DNA of 64,000 nt from Oxalobacteraceae sp. CFBP 13730 (GTDB lineage: Bacteria > Pseudomonadota > Gammaproteobacteria > Burkholderiales > Burkholderiaceae_D), in contig JACYUQ010000001.1 in NCBI GenBank assembly GCA_014841835.1, forward strand, positions 1,338,556-1,402,555, given 5' to 3'. Made by a program: the position numbers and the translations under genes. The notes below the pieces were generated by a model. That model had not been told where the DNA came from. It searched no databases and was given only the letters and a program-made list of their open reading frames with translations. This document shows positions 12,918-22,050 of this stretch, piece by piece. The stretch's first letter is position 1; the number at the start of each line of letters is the position of its first letter.

Positions 12918-13706
12918 TCAACCTATTGACAGTGTCGCCACGTCCTGCGGCAGACCATCGACGAACACTTTCAGCTCGCCCGGTGCGAAATGGGTCCATG
13001 CCTCGTTCGTCGTCAGCGGTTCAGTCACGATGATGGCGACCCGGTCATCGGGCGTCGTCACCTGCGAAAAGTCGACCGACAGGTCTTCGTCCGACAGGCA
13101 GGCCGTCACGAACGGGTGCTTGCGCACGACGTAGCACAGCTTGGTCGAGCAATGCGTGTACAGCGCGGTGCCATCGGACAGCATCATGTTGAAGGTGCCA
13201 TGGGTGGCGATGCCGGGAATGATGCGCTCGAGCGCCCCGGCCAGCGCCGTACGTGTCGGCGCCGTATCGCCAAACTCGCGGCGCAGGCTTTGCAGCAGGA
13301 AGCAGAAGGCCAGCTCGCTGTCGGTCGTGCCCACGGGCCGGAATGCGCCATCGAGCACGGGGGCAAAGCCCTTGAGGTCGCCATTGTGGGCGAACACCCA
13401 GTAGCGGCCCCACAATTCGCGCACGAACGGATGACAGTTTTCCAGTGCCACCTGGCCGACGGTGGCCTTGCGGATATGGGCAATGACGTTGGTGGACTTG
13501 ATCGGGTAACGCTTGATCAGCTCGGCGATCGGCGAAGCAACGGCCGCCTGGTGATCGACGAAGTGGCGTACGCCGCTACCTTCGAAGAACGCGATCCCCC
13601 AGCCATCGTGGTGGGTATCGGTGTGGCCGCCGCGGTGGGCGAAGCCGGTAAAAGAAAAGACAATGTCAGTCGGGACATTGCAGTTCATTCCAAGTAACTG
13701 GCACAT
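12918..13706 (-). CDS. Class II glutamine amidotransferase, YafJ type
   Basis: A 262-residue N-terminal-nucleophile amidotransferase. Cys2 follows the initiator Met (MCQLLGMNCN) and becomes the catalytic nucleophile once Met is removed. Family motifs are HRGG, DGWGIAFF, IAHIRKATVG and FAHNGDLKGF. There is no synthase domain, so it is a stand-alone glutaminase-like protein of the YafJ/EgtC group. An ergothioneine role is not supported because no egtB or egtD is near. The substrate is unknown. It lies downstream of DUF3567, but a terminator separates them. Confidence 0.88.
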   Translation of the reverse strand: MCQLLGMNCNVPTDIVFSFTGFAHRGGHTDTHHDGWGIAFFEGSGVRHFVDHQAAVASPIAELIKRYPIKSTNVIAHIRKATVGQVALENCHPFVRELWGRYWVFAHNGDLKGFAPVLDGAFRPVGTTDSELAFCFLLQSLRREFGDTAPTRTALAGALERIIPGIATHGTFNMMLSDGTALYTHCSTKLCYVVRKHPFVTACLSDEDLSVDFSQVTTPDDRVAIIVTEPLTTNEAWTHFAPGELKVFVDGLPQDVATLSIG

Positions 13707-13732
13707 GGGTACAGCTTCGTATGCTACTGAAA

Positions 13733-13765
13733 TGAAAGCGCCATCACCTTGGCTGGCGATGGCGC
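13733..13765 (-). terminator. Rho-independent terminator after the DUF3567 gene
   Basis: Perfect 8-bp stem GCGCCATC/GATGGCGC (13738-13745 with 13758-13765), followed on the minus strand by TTTCATTTC, 21 bases past the stop. Confidence 0.7.
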
Positions 13766-13786
13766 GGCGGGTACTTCACCAGCGGC

Positions 13787-14044
13787 TTAATGCAGCACCA
13801 CCGGTTGGCTCATGAGCGTGTCGTACTCGCCCAGGAATTCGTCGATTTCTTCCATCGTCGGTTCGCTGGCGATCAGGTTGTTGACATCGCGTCGGAACGA
13901 TTGCGCGAGTCGGCCGCCGATGAACGCTTCGCGCCGGCCGGCCTTGTCGACGATCTCGAAGCCACCAAAGCGCAGTGCTTCGAGTTCACGGTCGACACCG
14001 AATTCGACGACGCTGTACTGTTCACTGTTGTAGATCATGTTCAT
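13787..14044 (-). CDS. DUF3567 domain protein
   Basis: An 85-residue protein of a betaproteobacterial family without known function. The start is placed at MNMIYNSEQYSVVEFGVDRE because a good GGAG Shine-Dalgarno lies 6 bases upstream and family members begin with this sequence; an upstream ATG at 14110 would add 22 unrelated residues. The C-terminal part is acidic (EPTMEEIDEFLGEYD). It follows the CobW-like gene after 122 bases on the same strand and is closed by its own terminator. Confidence 0.85.
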   Translation of the reverse strand: MNMIYNSEQYSVVEFGVDRELEALRFGGFEIVDKAGRREAFIGGRLAQSFRRDVNNLIASEPTMEEIDEFLGEYDTLMSQPVVLH

Positions 14045-14166
14045 GTTGACTCCTTCGATCAGAAAGTTGGTGCCAACCTGCCGGGTGGCGGCAAATGGCA
14101 GGCTGTTCACTTCGATAAAGAGGTGGGGCTGGCCAGCTGGATTTCAAGTGAGCGCGCCAGTAAAGC

Positions 14167-14616
14167 TCAGGCGTGCACGACGGGATCCAGGGCCAACAGC
14201 TGATCGTATGGCGGTGCCGCAAGCCACGATCGCAACTGATCAAGGTGTTCGCTGCTCGCCAGACCGATAAACAGGCGCCGAGGGCGTTGGCGCAGCAGAC
14301 GATTCAATGTTACACGCAAAACCAGATTGCCGTCGCAGCACAGGCAGCCCGGGGCAATGCGCATCACCTGGAGGTTGGGACCGGTTTCAAGGGGTGTGGC
14401 CGCCACGCCCAGGCCTTCGAGGATGACAGCGTCGAACGGGATGGCGGGCGCCGGCAGGCGGCTTGCGGGAGAAGCTGGTCCGTCAGCAACGAGGCTGCTG
14501 ACGGACGCAGAAGATGCAGACGCTGCATCGAAGGGCGTGGCCAACAGCGCCGCAATGGCCCCTTCGCGCGCCGCCGCCGTCGAACCGGTAACGAGACTGG
14601 TGGCCGCGCGGGCCAT
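14167..14616 (-). CDS. Shortened CobW/COG0523-like protein with degenerate P-loop
   Basis: A 149-residue protein starting MARAATSLVTGSTAAAREGA. The segment IAPGCLCCDGNLVLRVTLNRLL (about 97-118) carries the CxCC metal motif of COG0523 G3E GTPases, and the following RRLFIGLASSEHLDQL resembles the family's next strand and helix. The Walker A lysine is missing: GSTAAAREGA stands where GxxGxGKTT belongs. The protein is about half the normal length, so GTP hydrolysis is doubtful. Its ATG overlaps the stop of the upstream response-regulator gene by one base (TGATG), implying translational coupling. It could be a metal-binding accessory or a decaying gene; the intact frame and CxCC motif argue for retained use. 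Confidence 0.7.
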   Translation of the reverse strand: MARAATSLVTGSTAAAREGAIAALLATPFDAASASSASVSSLVADGPASPASRLPAPAIPFDAVILEGLGVAATPLETGPNLQVMRIAPGCLCCDGNLVLRVTLNRLLRQRPRRLFIGLASSEHLDQLRSWLAAPPYDQLLALDPVVHA

Positions 14617-15386
14617 CAGCCCCCTTTCTTGGCCAGCTTGCCCGGCTCGACGCCCAGCTGCTTGAGCTTGCGATACAGGTGGGTGCGCTCCAGGCCCGTC
14701 TTTTCGGCCACGCGCGTCATGCTGCCGCCTTCGCGGCCCAAGTGGTGTTCGAAGTACATACGCTCGAACGCATCGCGTGCTTCGCGCAGCGGCAGGTCGA
14801 ACGACAGCGTGTAGCCGGTGCCCTCGCCCTGCGACATGGCATGCACGAGGCGCGCGCCATTGCCAAGGGGCGCGCCGAGGCCCGGTTGTGCATTGGCCGA
14901 TGCGAACATCGGCGCCGATGGCGAGGCCGACGTCGACGCAGCGCTGCCGCCATCGAGGCCCATGCTCGGGACGCTCGGTGCGATCGGGCGCGGTGGCGCC
15001 ATCGGCGCACGTGCGACTTCCTGCGCGCGGCTCAGGCCCTGCTGCACGGCCTTGAGCAGCTTTTGCAGCGCGATCGGTTTCTCGAGGAAGTTCAGCGCGC
15101 CGATGCGCGTTGCTTCGACTGCGGTGTCGATGGTCGCGTGACCCGACATCATGATGACCGGCATGGTCAACAGGCCGTCGCGCTGCCATTCCTTGAGCAG
15201 CGTGACGCCATCGGTGTCAGGCATCCAGATATCGAGCAGCACGAGATCCGGGGCGCCGGCCGCGCGCGCCTCGCGCGCCTGCTGCGCGTTCTCGGCCAGG
15301 GTGATGGCATGACCTTCGTCACCGAGAATCTCGGACAACAGCTCCCGGATTCCCATTTCATCGTCAACTACCAGTATGTTCGCCAT
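14616..15386 (-). CDS. NtrX-like response regulator lacking the AAA+ domain
   Basis: A 256-residue regulator with a receiver domain at 1-120 (VVDDE, phospho-acceptor in LLDIWMPDTDG, MSGHA, EKP). A low-complexity Ala/Pro/Ser linker covers about 125-195, and a Fis-type helix-turn-helix lies at about 205-250 (MTRVAEKTGLERTHLYRKLKQLGV). Classical NtrX has an AAA+ sigma-54 activation domain between the two; here it is absent, so the protein should bind DNA but not remodel sigma-54 polymerase. It is encoded just after the NtrY-like kinase (195-base gap) and overlaps the CobW-like gene. Confidence 0.88.
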   Translation of the reverse strand: MANILVVDDEMGIRELLSEILGDEGHAITLAENAQQAREARAAGAPDLVLLDIWMPDTDGVTLLKEWQRDGLLTMPVIMMSGHATIDTAVEATRIGALNFLEKPIALQKLLKAVQQGLSRAQEVARAPMAPPRPIAPSVPSMGLDGGSAASTSASPSAPMFASANAQPGLGAPLGNGARLVHAMSQGEGTGYTLSFDLPLREARDAFERMYFEHHLGREGGSMTRVAEKTGLERTHLYRKLKQLGVEPGKLAKKGG

Positions 15387-15581
15387 CTCTTCTACCTTCC
15401 TGATCTTCTACCCGACGTGTGTGCAATTTTATAAGTTTTTTGCACTGAAGGGGAGTTCGAAAAACCATTACGAGCGGAGCCACGATCGGCCGGAAAAACG
15501 CACTGTACTGACAAACACGGTGCCGTGTCCTGCCGGCGGTGCGATTGGCAGGGCAACACGCAGCCGCTTGTTCAGTTGTCC

Positions 15582-17897
15582 TTAAGCCAAGCTTGCTTCG
15601 GGAGCTAACTTTAACAGCAAAATCGACACTGCTGCGCCAGTTCCATCGCTGCGGTTTCCGACATCGATGCGGCCACCGTGTTCGTCGATGATTTTCTTGA
15701 CCATCGGGAGGCCAAGGCCCGTGCCGCGCGCCTTGGTCGTGACGTACGGTTCGAACGCGCGCGCCAGGATGCGGGGCGCGAAACCGGGCCCATTGTCGAC
15801 GATCGCCAGCCGCACCGCGGTGCCGGCAAAGCCGCCGGTGCCCGTGTACTGGATCGCCTCGGTCGTGATGTCCACGCGCGGCGCGGGTGCATCCGGCCCG
15901 CGCTCGACCAATGCATCCTGCGCGTTCTGAACCAGGTTGTGGATCACCTGGCGCAACTGGGTCGCGTCGCCCATCACGCGCGGCAGGTCCGGCGCGAGGT
16001 TCGCATGAATGATGTCGCTGCCATCGTCGGCCAGGTACAGGCTGAGGATCTCGGCGATCAGGCCATTCAGGTCGAGCTGGTCGAGCATCGCCGGCGGCGT
16101 GCGTGCATAGTCGCGGAAGTCGTCGACCATGCGCTTCATCGCATCGACCTGGTTGACGATCGTGGTGGTGCCGCGCTGGAGCAGGTCGGCCTGCGCTTGC
16201 GGCAGGTGCTCGGCCAGCTTCATCTGCATGCGTTCGGCCGCCAGTTGAATCGGCGTGAGCGGATTCTTGATTTCGTGCGCCAGGCGGCGCGCCACCTCGC
16301 CCCAGGCCACCGAGCGCTGGGCCGTGATCACGTCCGAGATATCGTCGAACACGACGATGAAGCCGCTGTCGGCACCCACCGGCAGGCGCGAGCCGCGCGC
16401 CAGCAGCACGATGTCGTGCTCCTGTTCGTCGGCGGCGCCGGTCTTGCGCTGGGCGTCGCGCGGGATCTCGATCTGCTGCTGCCAGTGCGCACGCTTGCGG
16501 CGCTCGGCCGCCACGTGGGCGCTTTGCGCCGAGAACGAGCGCGCGACCGTGTTCGAAAAATGTTCGAGGCCGGCGATGCGGTTCAGCGGCCCCGCCATCG
16601 CGCCCGGCTCGATCTGCAGGATGCGGTAGGCGGCATCGTTCGAGTTGACCACGATGCCTTCGGCATCGAGCACGATCACGCCGGCCGACATATTCGCCAG
16701 CACCGATTCCAGGTGGGCCTTGGCGCTTTGCAGCGCGGCGCGGTTGCGCTCCACGGCGCTTCTGGCCTCGAATAACTGCCCCGTCATCGCATTGAAGGAT
16801 CGGGTCAAGGTGCCCAGTTCATCGTTGGTCTCGACGATCGGGCGCGGCGACAGGTCGCCCTCGGCCACCGCCTGCGTGCCTTCGGCCAGCACCAGCAGCG
16901 GCTGCGCGAGGTTGCCGGCGATAAGGAAAGCGCTGCCGATTGCCCCGAAGATCGCCAGCAGCAGCGTCAGGGTCAAGGTCACGATGTACATCTTGCGCAG
17001 GCCGGTGCGCGCTTCGAGGCGCAGCCGGTATTCGGTGGAGGCCGAGCGCAGCACCTCGGCGTTCGAGGCCAGGCCGACCGGCACCGCCTGCAGCAGTTGT
17101 AGGTAGCGCTGCTGCACGCCGGGCGGTTCGGGCACGGCCATCACCACGCGCAGACGCAGTCCGGTCACGGCATCGAGCGCATTCGAGGCGCCGTCTGCGG
17201 CCTCGTCGCCCGCATCGGCAGGGCCGACGCCGCCCTCGGCCTGGGCATACCCGCCGGGCATCCCGGCGCTGCGCAGCATGCGTTCATTGGGTGCGTCGGC
17301 AGCCAGGTTGGCGCCGCGGTCTTCGGTGGCGGCTGACAGCACGGCGCCGTTGGCGTCGACCAGCATCACGCTTTGCAGGCCGCTGGTGTCAGCCAGCAGG
17401 CGCGCCAGCACGGGTTGCGCGGTCATGTCGCTCTGCCCTGCCAGCGTGGCGGCGGCAGTCTGCGCGGTGGCGCCCAGTTCGGACAGCGATTCGTCGAGCG
17501 CGGCGCGGCCCAGGTTCAGGCCCGATTCGATGGCCGATTCGATCTTGACGTCAAACCACGAGTCAATGGAGTGCGACACGAACTGCACCGACACGATGAA
17601 GATCACGAGACCCGGGAGGATGCCGATGCCGGCAAACAGCAGCACCAGTCGCGCCATGAGCCGGGAGCCGAACTTGCCGGCCTTGTAGCGGGAATACAGG
17701 CGCCCCAGCGCCACGACCACGACGATCAGGAGCAGGAACGCCATCGCGGCGGTCAGGCCCAGCAGCCAGCTGTAGTAACGGCCGAAGAAGCCGGAATTGT
17801 CGGACGCACCGGCCAGCAGGAACAGCAGGATCGAGACGATCGCGCCGCCGACGATCAGCGCATAGCGCACCCCACCGCTGATCACTTCACTCCGCAC
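15582..17897 (-). CDS. NtrY-like membrane sensor histidine kinase
   Basis: A 771-residue kinase with N-terminal transmembrane segments (about 10-35, 45-75 and 85-110), a periplasmic region to about 290, a further membrane segment, and a HAMP domain near DELGTLTRSFNAMTGQL. A PAS domain follows (SVLANMSAGVIVLDAEG), then the HisKA phospho-accepting histidine in RRLAHEIKNPLTPIQ near residue 540. The HATPase boxes are VIHNLVQNAQDAL, DNGPGF and GTGLGLPMVKKI. It overlaps the DUF4390 gene by 11 bases and is paired with the NtrX-like regulator downstream. The signal is unknown; NtrY proteins elsewhere act in nitrogen, redox or envelope responses. Confidence 0.92.
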   Translation of the reverse strand: MRSEVISGGVRYALIVGGAIVSILLFLLAGASDNSGFFGRYYSWLLGLTAAMAFLLLIVVVVALGRLYSRYKAGKFGSRLMARLVLLFAGIGILPGLVIFIVSVQFVSHSIDSWFDVKIESAIESGLNLGRAALDESLSELGATAQTAAATLAGQSDMTAQPVLARLLADTSGLQSVMLVDANGAVLSAATEDRGANLAADAPNERMLRSAGMPGGYAQAEGGVGPADAGDEAADGASNALDAVTGLRLRVVMAVPEPPGVQQRYLQLLQAVPVGLASNAEVLRSASTEYRLRLEARTGLRKMYIVTLTLTLLLAIFGAIGSAFLIAGNLAQPLLVLAEGTQAVAEGDLSPRPIVETNDELGTLTRSFNAMTGQLFEARSAVERNRAALQSAKAHLESVLANMSAGVIVLDAEGIVVNSNDAAYRILQIEPGAMAGPLNRIAGLEHFSNTVARSFSAQSAHVAAERRKRAHWQQQIEIPRDAQRKTGAADEQEHDIVLLARGSRLPVGADSGFIVVFDDISDVITAQRSVAWGEVARRLAHEIKNPLTPIQLAAERMQMKLAEHLPQAQADLLQRGTTTIVNQVDAMKRMVDDFRDYARTPPAMLDQLDLNGLIAEILSLYLADDGSDIIHANLAPDLPRVMGDATQLRQVIHNLVQNAQDALVERGPDAPAPRVDITTEAIQYTGTGGFAGTAVRLAIVDNGPGFAPRILARAFEPYVTTKARGTGLGLPMVKKIIDEHGGRIDVGNRSDGTGAAVSILLLKLAPEASLA

Positions 17898-18462
17898 GGT
17901 AGGTGAAGGTCTTTCGGCTGGAAGTCAGGCGCCAGTCCGAGTCGTTGAAGGCATTGACCTGCAACGGCTTTTGCAGGTACTCGCGGTCCATGAACATGCG
18001 CAGCGAGACTTCATAGACTTCGCCGGCCTTGAGCGTGCCCTTGGGCGCGATCAGCCAGCGCGTCGGGCGCCGGATCATGAACATCGCGTCTTCAAAGGTC
18101 TGGAAGCGTTCCTGGAACGAGCCCACCACGACCACGTAATACTGGCGCGTGAGCACGTCGTACGAAATACGGATGGTGCGTTTCAGCGAGACGGCCTTTT
18201 CGTCGCGCCAGTACCAGCGCGGGCGCGTGAGTTCGATCTCGGTGGTGAAGTGCAGCTGGACCCCGTGCTGGATCGCGTCCTTCAGGCCGTGATTCAGTTC
18301 GAAGTTGTAGGCCGTGTTGAGGCGGTAGCCATCGTCGCTCGCTTCGATGGTTGCGCGGGTGATTTCGATGTCGTCGGCCGCCTGCGCCGGCGTGCCCATG
18401 GCAACGCACGCGATCGCCAGCAGCAACTGACAGGCGAAAAGGCGGAAAAATCGTAACGTCAC
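17887..18462 (-). CDS. DUF4390 domain protein, exported
   Basis: A 191-residue protein with a signal peptide (MTLRFFRLFACQLLLAIACVAMGTPAQA, cleavage near 28). DUF4390 follows: DDIEITRATIEASDDGYRLN, then a beta-rich body with RPRWYWRDEKAV. It is presumably periplasmic or membrane-associated. It is nearly always found between rsmB and ntrY in betaproteobacteria, as here, and overlaps ntrY by 11 bases, so it may feed the kinase a signal. That function is inference from conserved position only. Confidence 0.85.
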   Translation of the reverse strand: MTLRFFRLFACQLLLAIACVAMGTPAQAADDIEITRATIEASDDGYRLNTAYNFELNHGLKDAIQHGVQLHFTTEIELTRPRWYWRDEKAVSLKRTIRISYDVLTRQYYVVVVGSFQERFQTFEDAMFMIRRPTRWLIAPKGTLKAGEVYEVSLRMFMDREYLQKPLQVNAFNDSDWRLTSSRKTFTYRAE

Positions 18463-18505
18463 GGGGGAGCCGGGGCCTTAAATAATGCGCGTAGTGAAAA
18501 GAACT

Positions 18506-20095
18506 TCACGCCGCTTTCTTCTGGAACAGGGCGTAGAACAAACCGTCATGATCCTGTCCGGCGCCACCGACGGGCAGCAGTTGGCCCGGCGCATCGAGGC
18601 GGACCGCGTCGTGGCGGGCCGCGAAGGCAGCCGCCTGCGCCTCCGATTCCTGGGGCCAGAGCGAACATGTCACGAATAGCAATTTACCATTCGGCAGCAG
18701 CATCTGCCAAAGGTTGTCGAGTATTTTGGCTGAAAGTGTTGCAAGTTGGGATGTATCCGACTTGCGGCGCAACCAGCGGATATCCGGGTGGCGGCGCACG
18801 ATGCCCGACGCCGTGCACGGCACGTCGGCCAGGATGCGGTCGTATTGACGGCCATCCCACCAGTCGGTCGCTCCGGCGTCGGCCGTCACGAGTTGCGCGG
18901 CCAGGCCCAGGCGGCCGAGATTGTCGCCCACCCGGCCGAGGCGCAGCGCATCGGTGTCGACGGCCGTGAGTTCGACGTTCGCCGTCTCGAGGATATGGCC
19001 ACTCTTGCCGCCAGGGGCCGCGCACGCGTCGAGCACGCGCATGCCATCCTGCAGGTCGAGCAGTGGCGCGGCCAGCTGGGCACCGGCATCCTGTACCGAC
19101 ACCACGCCCTCGGCAAAGCCGGGAATCTGGCTCACATTGATCGCCTGCGTCAGGCGCACCGCGTACGGCCCCACCTGCTCGGCGTCCAGGCCCGCGTCCT
19201 GCAGCGACTGCAGGTACGCGGCGACCTCTTGCCGGCGGCGGTTCACGCGCAGCGTCAGTGGCGGATGCGCGTTGCCGGCAGCAAGCACGGCTTCCCAGTC
19301 GCGCGGGTAGGCGGCGCGCGCCGTGTCGATCCACCACTGCGGATAATTCCAGCGCGCCAGCGGCGTGCGCAGCGCTTCTTCGACAAGCGATTCGCGCTCG
19401 CGCAGGAAGCGGCGCAGCACCGCATTGACCATCGCCTTGGCGTGCGCAAAATCGGGATGCGCCGCCGCGCCGGTGACGGCCTGGTCGACTACGGTGAACG
19501 CTTCGTACGGCGCCGGCGTGCCCTCGGGCGGATCGAGCAGCGACAACGCCGCGCACAGCAGCGCGCCCAGCATCGGCGGCTCGGGCGCCTTGCTCGTCAT
19601 CAGGCCCAGCAGCGTTTCGCTGCGGCCCAGCTGGCGCATTGTGCGGTAGGCGATGTCCTGGATCGCGCCGCGCGTTTGCGGCGTGACGTCGTAGGCGCCG
19701 AACACGATCGACAGCGCCTGCGGCAGCGCCATGCCGCCCTGCACGCGGGCGACGGCGCTGGCCGCGCCCAGCAGCGCCAGGGCCAGCGAGTCGGATTTGA
19801 GGTCGGGCTTGTAGTCGCGCTGCGGCGCGACCTTCACTTCATGACTGGCGCGCAGGCGCGGCTCTTCACGCTGCGGGCGCGCAACGTGGTGCTTCAACTG
19901 ATAACCGGACGCCGACGCCGGCTGGGCCGGTGCGCGTTCGCCCTGCGCCTGACTGCCCTGCCCTTGTCCCTGTGCGCGTGGTTGCGCGCGCTCGGCGGCG
20001 GGGGCCGGCTTGCGGCCTGCTGCGCCGGCGCCGCGGCGGTCGGACGCTGGCTTGGCCTTGGGTTTCAGGGAGAGCGTTGGACGCTTGTCAGTCAT
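18506..20095 (-). CDS. rsmB: 16S rRNA m5C967 methyltransferase
   Basis: Methylates C967 of 16S rRNA with S-adenosylmethionine. A NusB-like RNA-binding domain (about 115-260) is followed by the catalytic domain with LDACAAPGGKSGHILE (SAM site), the PC motif in ADVPCTASGIVRRHPD and the catalytic cysteine in FVTCSLWPQES. The start MTDKRPTLSLKPKAK is chosen over an ATG 33 bases upstream; neither has a clear ribosome-binding site. The first 100 residues are a basic, Ala/Gln/Pro-rich extension that typical RsmB (about 430 residues) lacks. It heads the rsmB-DUF4390-ntrY operon. Confidence 0.92.
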   Translation of the reverse strand: MTDKRPTLSLKPKAKPASDRRGAGAAGRKPAPAAERAQPRAQGQGQGSQAQGERAPAQPASASGYQLKHHVARPQREEPRLRASHEVKVAPQRDYKPDLKSDSLALALLGAASAVARVQGGMALPQALSIVFGAYDVTPQTRGAIQDIAYRTMRQLGRSETLLGLMTSKAPEPPMLGALLCAALSLLDPPEGTPAPYEAFTVVDQAVTGAAAHPDFAHAKAMVNAVLRRFLRERESLVEEALRTPLARWNYPQWWIDTARAAYPRDWEAVLAAGNAHPPLTLRVNRRRQEVAAYLQSLQDAGLDAEQVGPYAVRLTQAINVSQIPGFAEGVVSVQDAGAQLAAPLLDLQDGMRVLDACAAPGGKSGHILETANVELTAVDTDALRLGRVGDNLGRLGLAAQLVTADAGATDWWDGRQYDRILADVPCTASGIVRRHPDIRWLRRKSDTSQLATLSAKILDNLWQMLLPNGKLLFVTCSLWPQESEAQAAAFAARHDAVRLDAPGQLLPVGGAGQDHDGLFYALFQKKAA

Positions 20096-20304
20096 GGCGA
20101 ATAAAATGTTGCGAAAATGGGCTCCCATTGTAACGGTTATGCCTTTGACGACGCTTAATATAGTGGCCGCTGTGGTTATCCTGATGACGGGTGCTGCCCT
20201 GGCCGCTGGCGCCGCAGCCCGCCAAAGCGGCCCGTCAAGCTAGTATAATGTGCACTGTTTGCCTGACCTCCAGGCGCCGCCTCATTACATTTTCGACCAT
20301 TCCC

Positions 20305-22017
20305 ATGCTCGCCCAACAAAAACAACAAATCGTTGCCCTGTTCCAGGCCGCCCTCGCGCCGATCGTTGCCGGTACCGATCTCACCCCGAACGTGGTGCTC
20401 GAACGGCCGCGCGATCCATCGCACGGCGACATCGCCTGCAATATCGCGATGCAGCTGGCCAAGCCACTCAAAACCAACCCGCGCGAACTGGCCACCCGCC
20501 TGGTCGCCGCACTGCTGGTCGAACCAGGCGCAGAAGGCCTGATCGAGGCCGCCGACATCGCCGGCCCCGGTTTCATCAACCTGCGCGTGGCCGCCAGCGC
20601 CAAGCAATCGGTCGCGCGCAGCGTGCTCGAACAGGGCGCGGCATTCGGTAGCAGCACCAGCGGCGCCGGTCACCACGTGATCATCGAATTCGTTTCGGCC
20701 AACCCGACCGGCCCGCTGCACGTCGGTCACGGCCGCCAGGCCGCGCTGGGCGACGCGATGGCGTCGCTGTTCCTGTCGCAGGGCCACGACGTCACGCGCG
20801 AGTTCTATTACAACGATGCGGGCGTGCAGATTGCCACGCTGGCCAATTCGGTGCAGGCGCGCGCACGCGGCTTCAAGCCGGGCGACGCCGAGTGGCCCGA
20901 ATCGGCCTACAACGGCGACTACATCGCCGAGATCGCCGCCGACTTCCTGGCCAAAAAGACCGTCTCGGCCAGCGATGGCGAGCCGGCCACCGCCAGCGGC
21001 GACGTCGACGACCTCGAATCGATCCGCCGCTTCGCCGTGACCTACCTGCGCAACGAGCAGGACCAGGATTTGCAGGCATTCGGCGTCAAGTTCGACAACT
21101 ACTACCTCGAATCGTCGCTGTACGCCGACGGCAAGGTCGACACCGCCGTCAAGACGCTGGTCGACTCGGGCAAGACCTATGAAGACGGCGGCGCGCTGTG
21201 GCTCAAGACCACCGACTACGGCGACGACAAGGACCGCGTGATGCGCAAGTCCGACGGCACCTATACGTACTTCGTGCCGGACGTCGCGTACCACATCCAG
21301 AAATTCCGCCGCGGCTTCGATCAGGCGATCAACATCCAGGGCAGTGACCACCACGGCACGATCGCGCGCGTGCGCGCCGGCCTGCAGGCCGTCGACATCG
21401 GCATCCCGCAAGGCTATCCCGACTACGTGCTGCACAAGATGGTTACCGTGATGAAGGACGGCGAAGAGGTCAAGATTTCCAAGCGCGCCGGCTCGTACGT
21501 CACCGTGCGCGACCTGATCGACTGGTCGGGCGCGGGCGACGTCACGCGTGGGCGCGACGCAGTGCGCTTCTTCCTCATCTCGCGCAAGGCCGACACCGAG
21601 TTCGTGTTCGACGTGAACGTCGCGCTCGAAACGAGCGATGAGAACCCGGTGTACTACGTCCAGTACGCCCACGCGCGCATCTGCTCGGCGCTGGCCAACT
21701 GGGGCGGCGATGTCGCTTCGCTCGCCAGCGTCGATTTGTCGCCGCTCACCTCACCGAAAGAATTCGAACTGCTGGCCAAGCTGGCGTCGTACCCTGAAGT
21801 GCTTGAGCGCGCCTTGGGCGAACTGGGCCCGCACCAGGTCGCGTTCTACCTGCGCGAACTGGCCGGCGACCTGCACAGCTATTACTTTGCGCACAAATGG
21901 CTGCTGGACGACGACGAGCCGCTCAAGCTGGCCCGTCTCGCGCTGGCCGCTGCCACGCGCCAGGTGCTGCGCAACGGCCTCGCGCTGATCGGCGTGTCGG
22001 CGCCGGACAAAATGTAA
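20305..22017 (+). CDS. argS: Arginyl-tRNA synthetase
   Basis: Class I synthetase charging tRNA-Arg. The protein of 570 residues starts [17 protein letters not shown]. The HIGH-type motif is [16 protein letters not shown] (about 132-147), the KMSKS-equivalent is [18 protein letters not shown], and the C-terminal helical DALR anticodon-binding domain ends with [12 protein letters not shown]. Longer in-frame starts upstream (20191) read through sequence without family similarity. It is followed after 33 bases by a SPOR protein gene on the same strand. Confidence 0.97.
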   Translation: MLAQQKQQIVALFQAALAPIVAGTDLTPNVVLERPRDPSHGDIACNIAMQLAKPLKTNPRELATRLVAALLVEPGAEGLIEAADIAGPGFINLRVAASAKQSVARSVLEQGAAFGSSTSGAGHHVIIEFVSANPTGPLHVGHGRQAALGDAMASLFLSQGHDVTREFYYNDAGVQIATLANSVQARARGFKPGDAEWPESAYNGDYIAEIAADFLAKKTVSASDGEPATASGDVDDLESIRRFAVTYLRNEQDQDLQAFGVKFDNYYLESSLYADGKVDTAVKTLVDSGKTYEDGGALWLKTTDYGDDKDRVMRKSDGTYTYFVPDVAYHIQKFRRGFDQAINIQGSDHHGTIARVRAGLQAVDIGIPQGYPDYVLHKMVTVMKDGEEVKISKRAGSYVTVRDLIDWSGAGDVTRGRDAVRFFLISRKADTEFVFDVNVALETSDENPVYYVQYAHARICSALANWGGDVASLASVDLSPLTSPKEFELLAKLASYPEVLERALGELGPHQVAFYLRELAGDLHSYYFAHKWLLDDDEPLKLARLALAAATRQVLRNGLALIGVSAPDKM

Positions 22018-22050
22018 TCACTGCATCCCACTGCCCAACCAGAAAGCGTC

